NCBI GenBank assembly: GCA_020637805.1
Contig: JACKJU010000009.1
Span: 1 to 64,000 of the forward strand
From: Nitratireductor sp.
GTDB lineage: Bacteria > Pseudomonadota > Alphaproteobacteria > Rhizobiales > Rhizobiaceae
Direction of reading: 5' to 3'
Length of the DNA stretch: 64,000 nucleotides
Position numbers and translations under genes: made by a program
The notes under the pieces: generated by a model
The model's database searches: none
Told to the model about the DNA's origin: nothing
What the model saw: the letters and a program-made list of their open reading frames with translations, nothing else
In this document: positions 15,601-24,389 of the stretch, piece after piece
Numbering within the stretch: position 1 is the stretch's first letter
How the letters are laid out: each line of letters opens with the position of its first letter

Positions 15601-15622
15601 CGGCCCGGGTTCGCCCGGGCCG
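15601..15622 (+). terminator. Strong GC hairpin between mdh and sucA
   Basis: CGGCCCGGG-TTCG-CCCGGGCCG has nine perfect base pairs closed by a TTCG loop, starting 8 nt after the mdh stop. There is no U-tract, so it may be an mRNA-stability or processing hairpin that separates mdh from sucA expression rather than a true terminator. Confidence 0.5.
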
Positions 15623-15666
15623 TATCGCGATCAGCAGGAGGGGCGGGCGCGACCCGCTTTTGGCAT

Positions 15667-18600
15667 ATGGCACGTAACGAACACAACGAAGCCATGCAGC
15701 AGACTTCGTTCCTTTATGGCGGCAACGCCGGTTACATCGAGGAACTCTATGCCGCCTATCAGGACAATCCGGCATCCGTCAGCGAGGATTGGCAGAAATA
15801 CTTTGCCGAACTGAAGGATCCTGCAGCAGACGTGCGCAAGAGCGCAGCGGGTGCTTCCTGGAAACGCAAGAACTGGCCGATCGCGGCAAATGGAGAACTG
15901 GTCTCCGCGCTGGACGGAAACTGGCAGGAAGTCGAAAAGCAGCTCGGCGACAAGATCCAGGCGAAGGCGCAGAAAGCCGGATCCGAGATTTCCGCCGAGG
16001 AAGTGCAGCGCGCCACACGCGATTCCGTTCATGCGGTCATGATGATCCGCGCCTATCGCATGCGCGGTCACCTGCATGCCAATCTCGACCCGCTGGGGAT
16101 TGCGACCAAGAAGGAGGATCACAACGAGCTTGATCCGTCCGCCTATGGCTTCACGCCTGCCGACTATGATCGCAAGATCTACATCGACTACATGCTGGGT
16201 CTCGAATTCGCGACGATCAACGAGATGCTGGAGATCCTCCAGCGTACCTACTGCTCGACAATCGGCGTGGAGTTCATGCACATCTCCGATCCCGAGGAAA
16301 AGGGATGGATCCAGCAGCGTATCGAGGGACCGGACAAGGGCGTTGCCTTCACCGAGATGGGCAAGAAGGCGATCCTGCAGAAGTTGATCGAAGCAGAGGG
16401 CTTCGAGCAGTATCTCGATGTCAAATACAAGGGTACGAAGCGTTTCGGCCTCGACGGCGGGGAGTCGCTCGTGCCGGCGCTGGAACAGATCATCAAGCGC
16501 GGCGGCCAGCTCGGGTTGAAGGAAATCGTTCTCGGCATGGCACACCGCGGCCGCCTGAACGTCCTGACCAACGTGATGGCCAAGCCGTTCCGCGCTGTCT
16601 TCCACGAATTCAAGGGCGGTTCGTTTACGCCCGAGGAGGTCGAAGGTTCCGGCGACGTGAAGTATCACCTCGGCGCATCTTCGGACCGCGAGTTCGACGA
16701 AAACAAGGTGCACCTCTCTCTCACCGCCAACCCCTCACACCTTGAAATCGTCAATCCGGTGGTGCTCGGCAAGGCACGCGCCAAGCAGGACAAGATCGAG
16801 GACAAGAATGATCGCGGCTCGCGCCAGCGCGACAGCGTGCTGCCCCTGCTGCTTCACGGCGATGCCGCGTTTGCCGGCCAGGGTGTGGTTGCGGAATGTC
16901 TTGGTCTTTCGGGCCTCAAGGGACACCGCGTTGGCGGTTCGATCCACTTCATCATCAACAACCAGATCGGCTTCACAACGAATCCGAGCTTCTCGCGTTC
17001 CTCTCCCTATCCTTCCGATGTGGCGAAGATGGTCGAGGCACCGATCTTCCACGTCAACGGCGACGATCCCGAAGCCGTTGTCTATTGCGCAAAGGTCGCC
17101 ACCGAGTACCGCCAGAAATTCGGCAAGCCCGTTGTCATCGACATGTTCTGCTACCGGCGCTTTGGCCACAACGAGGGTGATGAGCCGTCGTTCACCCAGC
17201 CGAAAATGTACAAGGTCATCCGCCAGCATCCGACGACTGTCGAAATCTACTCCAAGAAACTGATCGGCGAAGGCCTGTTCAAGCAGGCGGAAGTCGACAA
17301 GATGAAGGCCGACTTCAGGCAGTTCCTTGAGGATGAATTCGATTCCGGCCAGGAATACCGCCCGAACAAGGCCGACTGGCTGGATGGCGCATGGTCGGGC
17401 CTCAAGGTAGCCGACGGTTCGGACGAACGCAGGCAGGGCCAGACCGGCGTGCCGGTCAAGACGCTCAAGGAAATCGGCGAGAAAATCACGTCGGTGCCTG
17501 AAGGCTTCCAGGTTCACCGCACGATCCAGCGCTTCCTCAACAACCGTGCCGAAGCCATTTCCACCGGCAAGGGCATCGACTGGGCAACTGCGGAATCGCT
17601 CGCCTTCGGTTCGCTCATGCAGGAAGGCCACACGATCCGCCTGTCCGGGCAGGACGTCGAACGCGGCACGTTCTCGCAGCGCCATTCGGTGCTCTACGAC
17701 CAGGAAACGGAAGAACGCTACATTCCGCTGAACACGCTGGCCAAGCCGGAAGAAAAGGTCGATTACGACGCGATCAACTCGATGCTCTCGGAAGAGGCCG
17801 TGCTCGGCTATGAATACGGCTTCGCCCTTGCGCGTCCCGACGCGCTGGTTCTCTGGGAAGCACAGTTCGGCGACTTCGCCAACGGCGCGCAGGTCGTTTT
17901 CGACCAGTTCATCTCTTCGGGTGAACGCAAGTGGCTGCGCATGTGCGGTCTCGTGTGCCTGTTGCCGCATGGCTATGAAGGCCAGGGTCCGGAACACTCT
18001 TCCGCCCGCCCGGAACGTTTCCTGCAGCTTTGCGCGGAAGACAACATGCAGGTCGTCAATGTGACCACGCCTGCGAACTACTTCCATGTGCTGCGCCGCC
18101 AGATCAACCGCGAATTCCGCAAGCCGCTGATCATCTTCACGCCGAAATCGCTGTTGCGCCACAAGCGTGCGGTTTCCGAACTGTCGGATCTCGGTGCTAA
18201 ATCCTCGTTCCACCGCCTGCTGTGGGACGATGCGGAAATGAAGAAGGACGGGCCGGTCAAGCTGGTCACCGATTCCAAGATCCGCCGTGTCGTCATGTCG
18301 TCGGGCAAGGTCTACTACGACCTGCTCGAAGAACGCGAGAAGCGCGGCATCAACGACATCTACCTGTTGCGGGTCGAGCAGCTCTACCCGTTCCCGGCCA
18401 AGGCGCTGATCAAGGAATTGTCGCGTTTCAAGAATGCCGAAATGGTATGGTGCCAGGAAGAGCCGAAGAACATGGGCTACTGGAACTTCATCGAACCCTA
18501 TATCGAATGGGTTCTTGCACATATCGGCGCCAAGCACACCGAGCTTCGCTACACGGGGCGCGCAGCTGCAGCTTCGCCAGCCACCGGCCTGATGTCCAAG

Positions 18601-18675
18601 CACCTGGCGCAGCTCGCGGCCTTCCTCGAGGACGCGCTGGGCGACGGGCCGCACGTCACCGAGAAATCGAGATAA
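15667..18675 (+). CDS. sucA: 2-oxoglutarate dehydrogenase E1 component
   Basis: Thiamine-diphosphate-dependent decarboxylation of 2-oxoglutarate, the first step of the OGDH complex; 1002 residues, as in rhizobia. The N-terminus QTSFLYGGNAGYIEELYAAY is the E2-binding signature. Also visible are the TPP site (LHGDAAFAGQGVV), GSIHFIINNQIGFTTNP, FCYRRFGHNEGDEP and the transketolase-like C-terminal half. The ribosome site (CAGGAGGGG) is unusually far (~20 nt) from the ATG, but this start matches the family. Confidence 0.98.
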   Translation: MARNEHNEAMQQTSFLYGGNAGYIEELYAAYQDNPASVSEDWQKYFAELKDPAADVRKSAAGASWKRKNWPIAANGELVSALDGNWQEVEKQLGDKIQAKAQKAGSEISAEEVQRATRDSVHAVMMIRAYRMRGHLHANLDPLGIATKKEDHNELDPSAYGFTPADYDRKIYIDYMLGLEFATINEMLEILQRTYCSTIGVEFMHISDPEEKGWIQQRIEGPDKGVAFTEMGKKAILQKLIEAEGFEQYLDVKYKGTKRFGLDGGESLVPALEQIIKRGGQLGLKEIVLGMAHRGRLNVLTNVMAKPFRAVFHEFKGGSFTPEEVEGSGDVKYHLGASSDREFDENKVHLSLTANPSHLEIVNPVVLGKARAKQDKIEDKNDRGSRQRDSVLPLLLHGDAAFAGQGVVAECLGLSGLKGHRVGGSIHFIINNQIGFTTNPSFSRSSPYPSDVAKMVEAPIFHVNGDDPEAVVYCAKVATEYRQKFGKPVVIDMFCYRRFGHNEGDEPSFTQPKMYKVIRQHPTTVEIYSKKLIGEGLFKQAEVDKMKADFRQFLEDEFDSGQEYRPNKADWLDGAWSGLKVADGSDERRQGQTGVPVKTLKEIGEKITSVPEGFQVHRTIQRFLNNRAEAISTGKGIDWATAESLAFGSLMQEGHTIRLSGQDVERGTFSQRHSVLYDQETEERYIPLNTLAKPEEKVDYDAINSMLSEEAVLGYEYGFALARPDALVLWEAQFGDFANGAQVVFDQFISSGERKWLRMCGLVCLLPHGYEGQGPEHSSARPERFLQLCAEDNMQVVNVTTPANYFHVLRRQINREFRKPLIIFTPKSLLRHKRAVSELSDLGAKSSFHRLLWDDAEMKKDGPVKLVTDSKIRRVVMSSGKVYYDLLEEREKRGINDIYLLRVEQLYPFPAKALIKELSRFKNAEMVWCQEEPKNMGYWNFIEPYIEWVLAHIGAKHTELRYTGRAAAASPATGLMSKHLAQLAAFLEDALGDGPHVTEKSR

Positions 18676-18750
18676 ACCATCCGGCTGCGGCGGAAGCGTT
18701 CCGCCGCGCGAAACCCCTTCTTGACGCAATCAAGTGAAAGAGACTTAGCA

Positions 18751-19971
18751 ATGGCTACCGAAATCCGCGTTCCGACCCTTGGTGAATCCGTAACCGAGGC
18801 CACGGTTGGCAAGTGGCTGAAGAACAAGGGCGACGCCGTCGCCCAGGACGAGCCGATCGTCGAACTGGAAACAGACAAGGTTTCCGTGGAAGTTCCCGCC
18901 CCGCATGCCGGTGTGCTGTCCGACATCTCGGTACAGGAAGGCGAAACTGTGGAAGTGGGTGCACTTCTCGGTCATCTGGGTGAGGGTAGCGGCGAAGCCG
19001 CGGCGCCTGCGGCCAAGGAAGAGAAGGCCGAAGCCCCGAAAGCAGAGGCGCCCAAGAGCGAACCTGCCAAGGCCGACGCCGGTTCCATGCCGCCGTCGCC
19101 GGCAGCGGGCAAGCTTGCTGCGGAAAAGGGTATCGATCCCGCGCAGGTCGAAGGGTCCGGAAAACGGGGCCAGGTTCTCAAGGAAGACGTGATGAAGGCA
19201 GCTTCAGGTGGTGGAGCTTCCGCTCCGGCACCGTCAGCTGCACCGCGTGCGCCGTCCGGTGCCGATGACGAGGTGCGCGAGGAACGGGTGAAAATGACCC
19301 GCCTGCGCCAGACCATCGCGCGCCGGCTCAAGGACGCCCAGAACACGGCTGCCATGCTTACCACCTACAACGAGGTGGACATGACCGCGGTGATGGAACT
19401 GCGCAAGAAGTACAAGGATATCTTCGAGAAGAAACATGGCGTGAAGCTCGGTTTCATGGGCTTCTTCTCAAAGGCCGTCACCCATGCGCTGAAGGAAATT
19501 CCGGCAGTGAATGCCGAGATCGACGGCACCGACATCATCTACAAGAACTACTGCCATATCGGCGTGGCCGTAGGTACGGACAAGGGTCTCGTGGTGCCGG
19601 TCGTGCGTGATGCCGATGCCATGTCGATTGCCGAGATCGAGAAGGAAATCGGCCGTTTGGGCAAGGCTGCCCGCGACGGCGAACTCTCCATGGCCGACAT
19701 GCAGGGTGGCACGTTCACCATCTCGAATGGGGGCGTCTACGGTTCGCTGATGTCGTCGCCGATCCTGAATGCCCCGCAGTCGGGAATCCTGGGCATGCAC
19801 AAGATCCAGGAGCGCCCGGTCGCACTCAACGGACAGGTTGTCATCCGGCCGATGATGTATCTCGCATTGTCGTATGACCACCGGATCGTCGATGGCAAGG
19901 AAGCCGTTACCTTCCTCGTTCGTGTCAAGGAAAGCCTCGAGGATCCAGAGCGCCTGGTGCTCGACCTCTAG
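18751..19971 (+). CDS. sucB: 2-oxoglutarate dehydrogenase E2, dihydrolipoyllysine succinyltransferase
   Basis: Core of the OGDH complex, moving the succinyl group to CoA; 406 residues. Domain order is a lipoyl domain (residues 1-75, lipoyl-Lys43 in ETDKVSVEV), an Ala/Glu/Pro/Lys-rich linker, the peripheral-subunit-binding domain (PSPAAGKLAAEKGIDPAQV), a second linker and the catalytic acyltransferase domain with SYDHRIVDG near the C-terminus. The ATG at 18751 follows GAAAGAGAC; a longer in-frame start at 18721 is not supported. It lies 75 nt after sucA. Confidence 0.98.
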   Translation: MATEIRVPTLGESVTEATVGKWLKNKGDAVAQDEPIVELETDKVSVEVPAPHAGVLSDISVQEGETVEVGALLGHLGEGSGEAAAPAAKEEKAEAPKAEAPKSEPAKADAGSMPPSPAAGKLAAEKGIDPAQVEGSGKRGQVLKEDVMKAASGGGASAPAPSAAPRAPSGADDEVREERVKMTRLRQTIARRLKDAQNTAAMLTTYNEVDMTAVMELRKKYKDIFEKKHGVKLGFMGFFSKAVTHALKEIPAVNAEIDGTDIIYKNYCHIGVAVGTDKGLVVPVVRDADAMSIAEIEKEIGRLGKAARDGELSMADMQGGTFTISNGGVYGSLMSSPILNAPQSGILGMHKIQERPVALNGQVVIRPMMYLALSYDHRIVDGKEAVTFLVRVKESLEDPERLVLDL

Positions 19972-20072
19972 GGATGCAAGCTGGCCGGTCGCGTGCCATT
20001 TGATCGGGCATCGACCGGTTCCGGTTCTGCATCTCCGGTATTGTTCGCATTTGCCGCGGAAGGAGAAAGCGG

Positions 20073-20474
20073 ATGACCATCGAACTGAAAATGCTGCTGT
20101 ATGCGACCATCCTGTTGATCCTGCAGCTCATATTCCAGGTGCTGGGCGAGATCATTCAGAACGGCCTTGGCTATGCGCTTTCGGCACGCGACGAGGACCC
20201 GGAGAGCGGCGGATATTCCGCGCGCTTCGAACGGGCCTTCTACAACATGCTTGAAACCTATCCGGCTTTTGCCGCGCTGGTTTTCCTTCTCTACGCGACC
20301 GACAGCTGGTCTTCGCTGACGGCACTTGGTGCGCAGCTCTATTTCTGGGCCCGTGTCGTTTATGTTCCGGCCTATGTTTCCGGTATTCCGGTGGTTCGCA
20401 CGGCCATATGGGCAACCTCCCTTGCCGGCATTCTCATGATGGCCTGGCAGCTTTTGTCATTCGCGACGGCGTAA
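20073..20474 (+). CDS. MAPEG family membrane protein
   Basis: 133 residues, four hydrophobic helices and the MAPEG-family pattern (SARFERAFYNMLETYPAFA followed by YFWARVVYVPAYVSGIP). MAPEG proteins include glutathione transferases and peroxidases of membranes; the bacterial role is mostly untested. GGAAGGAG precedes the ATG. In relatives a gene of this kind is also found between sucB and lpd, so this placement is ancestral. Confidence 0.88.
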   Translation: MTIELKMLLYATILLILQLIFQVLGEIIQNGLGYALSARDEDPESGGYSARFERAFYNMLETYPAFAALVFLLYATDSWSSLTALGAQLYFWARVVYVPAYVSGIPVVRTAIWATSLAGILMMAWQLLSFATA

Positions 20475-20505
20475 GGGCGCACCCGATACCAGGGAGAAGA
20501 GACAG

Positions 20506-21249
20506 ATGAAGAAAGTGATGGTCATTACCGGCGGCAGCCGTGGAATTGGCGCGGCCTGCGTTCGCCTTGCCGCCAAACGCGGCTATGCCGTCTGTTTTTC
20601 CTACGTCTCCAGCGGTCAGGCTGCTGAAGCGCTTGCGGCCGAAGTGGAAGCTGCGGGCGGCACTGCGCGAGCCGTGAAATCGGATGTGGCGAAGGAAAGC
20701 GACATCCTCGAACTGTTCGCGGCAGCCGACGAGATGGGCACCGTATGTGGTCTCGTCAACAATGCCGGCGTGGTCGACAAGTCCGATCGTGTGGAGAATT
20801 ACAGCGCCGAGCGCCTGGAGCGCATGTACGGCGTCAACGTGATTGGCTCGATACTGTGCGCACGCGAAGCCATCCGGCGCATGTCGACGAAGCATGGAGG
20901 CCAGGGCGGCGCGATCGTCAATCTGTCCTCGGCTGCCGCCTATCTGGGCTCGCCCAACATGTATGTTGACTATGCCGGTGCAAAGGCTGCCATCGATACG
21001 TTCACCAAGGGGTTGTCGCTGGAAGTCGCGGGAGAGGGCATTCGCGTGAATGCCGTACGCCCCGGCCTGATCGACACCGAGATCCACGCTTCAGGCGGCG
21101 AGCCCGACAGGCTGGAAAGGCTGTCGCACACTGTTCCGATGGGCCGCGCTGGCAGTGCCGATGAGATCGCCAATGCAGTGCTGTGGCTGATGAGCGACGA
21201 GGCGTCGTACATCACCGGTGACAGCCTGAATGTTACCGGTGGTCGATAA
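20506..21249 (+). CDS. SDR family oxidoreductase
   Basis: A 247-residue classical short-chain dehydrogenase. NAD(P) motif TGGSRGIG near the N-terminus, NNAGV at mid-length, catalytic Ser in NLSSAAAYLG and the YxxxK pair in YVDYAGAKAA, then RPGLIDTEIH and a GDSLNVTGGR C-terminus. The substrate cannot be read from sequence. It lies 31 nt after the MAPEG gene and 57 nt before lpdA, within the OGDH cluster. Confidence 0.92.
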   Translation: MKKVMVITGGSRGIGAACVRLAAKRGYAVCFSYVSSGQAAEALAAEVEAAGGTARAVKSDVAKESDILELFAAADEMGTVCGLVNNAGVVDKSDRVENYSAERLERMYGVNVIGSILCAREAIRRMSTKHGGQGGAIVNLSSAAAYLGSPNMYVDYAGAKAAIDTFTKGLSLEVAGEGIRVNAVRPGLIDTEIHASGGEPDRLERLSHTVPMGRAGSADEIANAVLWLMSDEASYITGDSLNVTGGR

Positions 21250-21306
21250 CAGTTTCATGCAGGCATCACGCCTGAAGATCCGAAATAGCGAAACGGGAAA
21301 TTTCCA

Positions 21307-22716
21307 ATGTCCGACAAATACGACCTGGTGGTAATCGGTTCGGGACCGGGCGGGTATGTCTGCGCGATCAAGGCGGCACAACTCGGTCTGAAAACCGCAA
21401 TCGTCGAGAAATGGAGCACGCTTGGCGGCACCTGCCTCAACATCGGCTGCATTCCGTCCAAGGCGCTGCTGCACGCCTCCGAGATGTTCCACGAGGCCGA
21501 GCACGGGCTGGAAGCGCTGGGCGTGAAGGTTTCGAAGCCGAAGCTCGATCTTAAAGCCATGATGGCGCACAAGGATGCGACGGTGAAATCCAACGTCGAT
21601 GGTGTCGGCTTCCTGATGAAGAAGAACAAGATCGATGTTCATCACGGCTGGGGTTCGATCCCGGCTGCCGGCAAGGTTTCGGTCAAGGCGGAAGACGGCA
21701 AGGAAACCGTGCTTGAAACGAAGAACATCGTCATAGCAACCGGCTCGGATGTTGCGGGCATTCCGGGCGTCGATGTGGATTTCGACGAGAAGGTGATCGT
21801 TTCCTCCACTGGTGCGATTGCACTCGAGAAGGTGCCGGAAAACCTCGTGGTTGTCGGCGGCGGCGTGATCGGCCTCGAACTGGGTTCGGTCTGGATGCGC
21901 CTTGGTGCCAAGGTGACGGTAGTCGAGTATCTCGACACCATTCTTGGAACGATGGACAACGACGTCTCCAAGCAGTTCCAGCGCATGCTGCAGAAGCAGG
22001 GCATGGTGTTCAAGCTTTCTTCCAAGGTCACTGGCGTCGAGAAGGCCAAGAAGGGGGCGAAAGTCACCTTCGAACCGGTCAAGGGAGGCGATGTCGAGAC
22101 GCTTGAGGCGGATGTCGTGCTGGTTGCCACCGGCCGGAAGCCGTTTACCGAGGGGCTGGGCCTCGAAGAACTCGGTGTCGAGATGGAGCGCGGCAAGGTC
22201 AAGACCGACGGCCACTTCAAGACGAATGTCGATGGCATCTATGCAATCGGTGATGTGACCGACGGCCCGATGCTGGCCCACAAGGCGGAGGACGAGGGCG
22301 TGGCAATCGCTGAAATCCTCGCCGGTCAGGCTGGTCATGTGAACTATGACGTCATTCCGGGCGTGGTCTACACCCAGCCGGAAGTCGCTTCGGTCGGCAA
22401 GACCGAGGAGGAACTGAAAGCCGCAGGCATCGAATATGTTTCCGGCAAGTTCCCGTTCACTGCAAATGGCCGCGCGCGCGCCATGAACGCGACAGACGGT
22501 TTCGTCAAGTTCCTGGCCGACAAGAAGACCGACCGGGTTCTGGGTGTTCACATTGTCGGCTTTGGCGCGGGCGAAATGATCCACGAGGCAGCAGTGCTGA
22601 TGGAATTCGGCGGTTCGTCGGAAGATCTCGGCCGTACCTGCCATGCGCATCCGACGATGAGCGAAGCGGTACGCGAGGCTGCGCTGGCAACCTTCGCCAA
22701 GCCGTTGCACATGTAA
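21307..22716 (+). CDS. lpdA: Dihydrolipoyl dehydrogenase (E3)
   Basis: FAD disulfide oxidoreductase that re-oxidises dihydrolipoamide in 2-oxoacid dehydrogenase complexes; 469 residues. FAD motif GSGPGG (11-16), redox disulfide Cys43/Cys48 in GGTCLNIGC, NAD motif VVGGGVIGLELG, YAIGDVT, and the C-terminal HAHPTMSEA with the active-site His/Glu. Last gene of the cluster; a strong terminator follows. Confidence 0.98.
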   Translation: MSDKYDLVVIGSGPGGYVCAIKAAQLGLKTAIVEKWSTLGGTCLNIGCIPSKALLHASEMFHEAEHGLEALGVKVSKPKLDLKAMMAHKDATVKSNVDGVGFLMKKNKIDVHHGWGSIPAAGKVSVKAEDGKETVLETKNIVIATGSDVAGIPGVDVDFDEKVIVSSTGAIALEKVPENLVVVGGGVIGLELGSVWMRLGAKVTVVEYLDTILGTMDNDVSKQFQRMLQKQGMVFKLSSKVTGVEKAKKGAKVTFEPVKGGDVETLEADVVLVATGRKPFTEGLGLEELGVEMERGKVKTDGHFKTNVDGIYAIGDVTDGPMLAHKAEDEGVAIAEILAGQAGHVNYDVIPGVVYTQPEVASVGKTEEELKAAGIEYVSGKFPFTANGRARAMNATDGFVKFLADKKTDRVLGVHIVGFGAGEMIHEAAVLMEFGGSSEDLGRTCHAHPTMSEAVREAALATFAKPLHM

Positions 22717-22745
22717 TCATTCAGTTGCGGCTCTGGCTGGACATT

Positions 22746-22781
22746 AAAAACCCGGGCACTTTTGAAGTGTCCGGGTTTTCT
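22746..22781 (+). terminator. Rho-independent terminator after lpdA
   Basis: AAAACCCGGGCACTT pairs with AAGTGTCCGGGTTTT (one G-U pair, loop TTG). A/T runs flank both sides, so it may serve lpdA and the convergent gene at 22827-23048 alike. Confidence 0.88.
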
Positions 22782-22826
22782 GACTGGAGGCCTATCCGGT
22801 GGAAACTCAGGCACCGGGAAAGGGTG

Positions 22827-23048
22827 TCAGCTGGCGGTGTCCTTCGCGAGATACTTGATGAGCCATGCATCCACGGGGATGCTGGCGACATCGAACTTCT
22901 CTTCGGGCGCCGATTGGACCTTGGCGACGGACATTGGTTTTGCCGTCTTCGCCTTGGTCATTGCCATGTGGTTGAATGCGCATTCGGCATACGCAGCCGG
23001 TGCAGCCATGAAGGCTGCCAGTGCAAGGCCGACAGCGAGTCTCTTCAT
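22827..23048 (-). CDS. Small exported protein of unknown function
   Basis: 73 residues. A clear signal peptide (MKRLAVGLALAAFMAAPAAYA, cleavage after AYA) precedes a mature peptide of ~52 residues, ECAFNHMAMTKAKTAKPMSV onward, ending YLAKDTAS. It has one cysteine and several Met/His residues that could bind metal, though this is speculative. AGGAGAAGC precedes the ATG. It is convergent with lpdA. Function not recognised. Confidence 0.7.
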   Translation of the reverse strand: MKRLAVGLALAAFMAAPAAYAECAFNHMAMTKAKTAKPMSVAKVQSAPEEKFDVASIPVDAWLIKYLAKDTAS

Positions 23049-23181
23049 CACGCTTCTCCTTTTCACTGTGGGCAAAGGTGCCCACGATGAAAGGCTACCA
23101 TGAAACGAGACAGGCGCAATGCAGTGCGCCATCACGGATGCGTGAGTTGTACTTCCTGGAAGGTCGCTGGCGGGAAGATGC

Positions 23182-24261
23182 TCAGTCGGCGCGGGAAACG
23201 GTGTAGCCCGCGTCGCGGAAGGCCTGAACCAATCCGGTCTTGCCGGGCAGATGCAGTGCGCCAATGGCGATGAAGGCATTGCCCTTTTCCAGAACAGGGA
23301 GCGCGCGCTCAGCCATCAGGGCGTTGCGGTTCTCGATGAGCTGGCGCTGAAAATGGGCGTAGCTGCCGGATTCGGAAGTCTTTGGCGTTGCAAATTTCAG
23401 CATCGGCATGACCATGCCGGTTTCGCCACGCATGTAGAGCTGCTTCATGGTTTCCATGACATCCTCGGCGACCGTGCCGAGTTCCAGGGTTTCCCTCAGC
23501 GCACCAAGATGAAACTCCGCCGGAAGCGAAGCCATTGCAGCAAACTGTTCCTCGATCGTTTCCAGACCAACCAGTTGCTTGCCGTCTGCCTGCGCCTTGC
23601 GCCCGATCACGGCGTCCAGAACAGGTTCACCGGAGTGCTTGGCAAGGGTCTCGCAAACGGGAACCGAGACGGCAGTTGCGACCACCCAAGGCTGCAGCAT
23701 GCGGGCAACCGCAAAGGGCATGCCGCGTGCTTCCAGCGCGGGCTGCAACTTGGCGATTGTTTCGGGCGAGAGTTTCTGGTCGAGCGTGGTGCCGTCTGTC
23801 AGCATGGTCAGATGCTGAAGTCCCATCATCGCAGCCATGGTCTTCTGCTGGTCGAGTGCGTCCACGCTTTCGACGACGACGGTATCCGCTTTGTTGAACG
23901 CCTCAAGCCGGGCGCGGGTGAGCCTGGCAATTCTTTCGTCCGCCATGTGCATGGTGCCGAACAGGTAGGAAGGTTCTGATCCGTCCCTGTCTATCTTCCA
24001 GAAGATGCCCTCGCCATTGGGGACCTTTGCTGCCTCGGCCTCGATTTCTGCGAGCTTTTCCGGCGCTTCGCTTGCATAGACCTGGATGAGATCGCGGCCG
24101 GAACAAGCCCCGCCCGGTTCCTCGGCCTGTGCAACGGCGGCAAAAAGCACCCAGACGAAGGAAAGGAAGGCGGCGACGGTGAGCGTCACCAGCCCGAAGA
24201 GTATCTGCTGGCCTGCGTTTTCGGCAGTGGTGGCGATTTCTGGAGAGATAATCCTTTTCAT
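23182..24261 (-). CDS. TraB/GumN family protein
   Basis: 359 residues. An N-terminal hydrophobic segment (~14-45) ending VAQAEEPGG acts as signal or anchor. The TraB/GumN domain follows, with FGTMHMADERI near its start and IAIGALHLPGKTGLVQAF near its end, the two conserved motifs of this putative metallo-hydrolase family related to Tiki. It is probably periplasmic. The substrate is unknown. It lies 128 nt downstream of xerC on the same strand. Confidence 0.88.
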   Translation of the reverse strand: MKRIISPEIATTAENAGQQILFGLVTLTVAAFLSFVWVLFAAVAQAEEPGGACSGRDLIQVYASEAPEKLAEIEAEAAKVPNGEGIFWKIDRDGSEPSYLFGTMHMADERIARLTRARLEAFNKADTVVVESVDALDQQKTMAAMMGLQHLTMLTDGTTLDQKLSPETIAKLQPALEARGMPFAVARMLQPWVVATAVSVPVCETLAKHSGEPVLDAVIGRKAQADGKQLVGLETIEEQFAAMASLPAEFHLGALRETLELGTVAEDVMETMKQLYMRGETGMVMPMLKFATPKTSESGSYAHFQRQLIENRNALMAERALPVLEKGNAFIAIGALHLPGKTGLVQAFRDAGYTVSRAD

Positions 24262-24389
24262 GCAGCGCAATCTACCGGCAGGTGGTGAGCATCCCCTTAA
24301 GGTGCATCGTTAAAACGGGGTAAATGGGGCGGCAGTGCCGGCTGTTGTTCGCCGGCCTTCCGGGCTTTGCCAGGCACCAGCCGCTGAAC

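Noticed and set aside
16735..18729. 664-codon open frame antisense to sucA
   Set aside because: A shadow of GC-rich codon bias; the composition (Arg/Val/Asp/Leu-rich, no domains) and full overlap with a certain gene rule it out.
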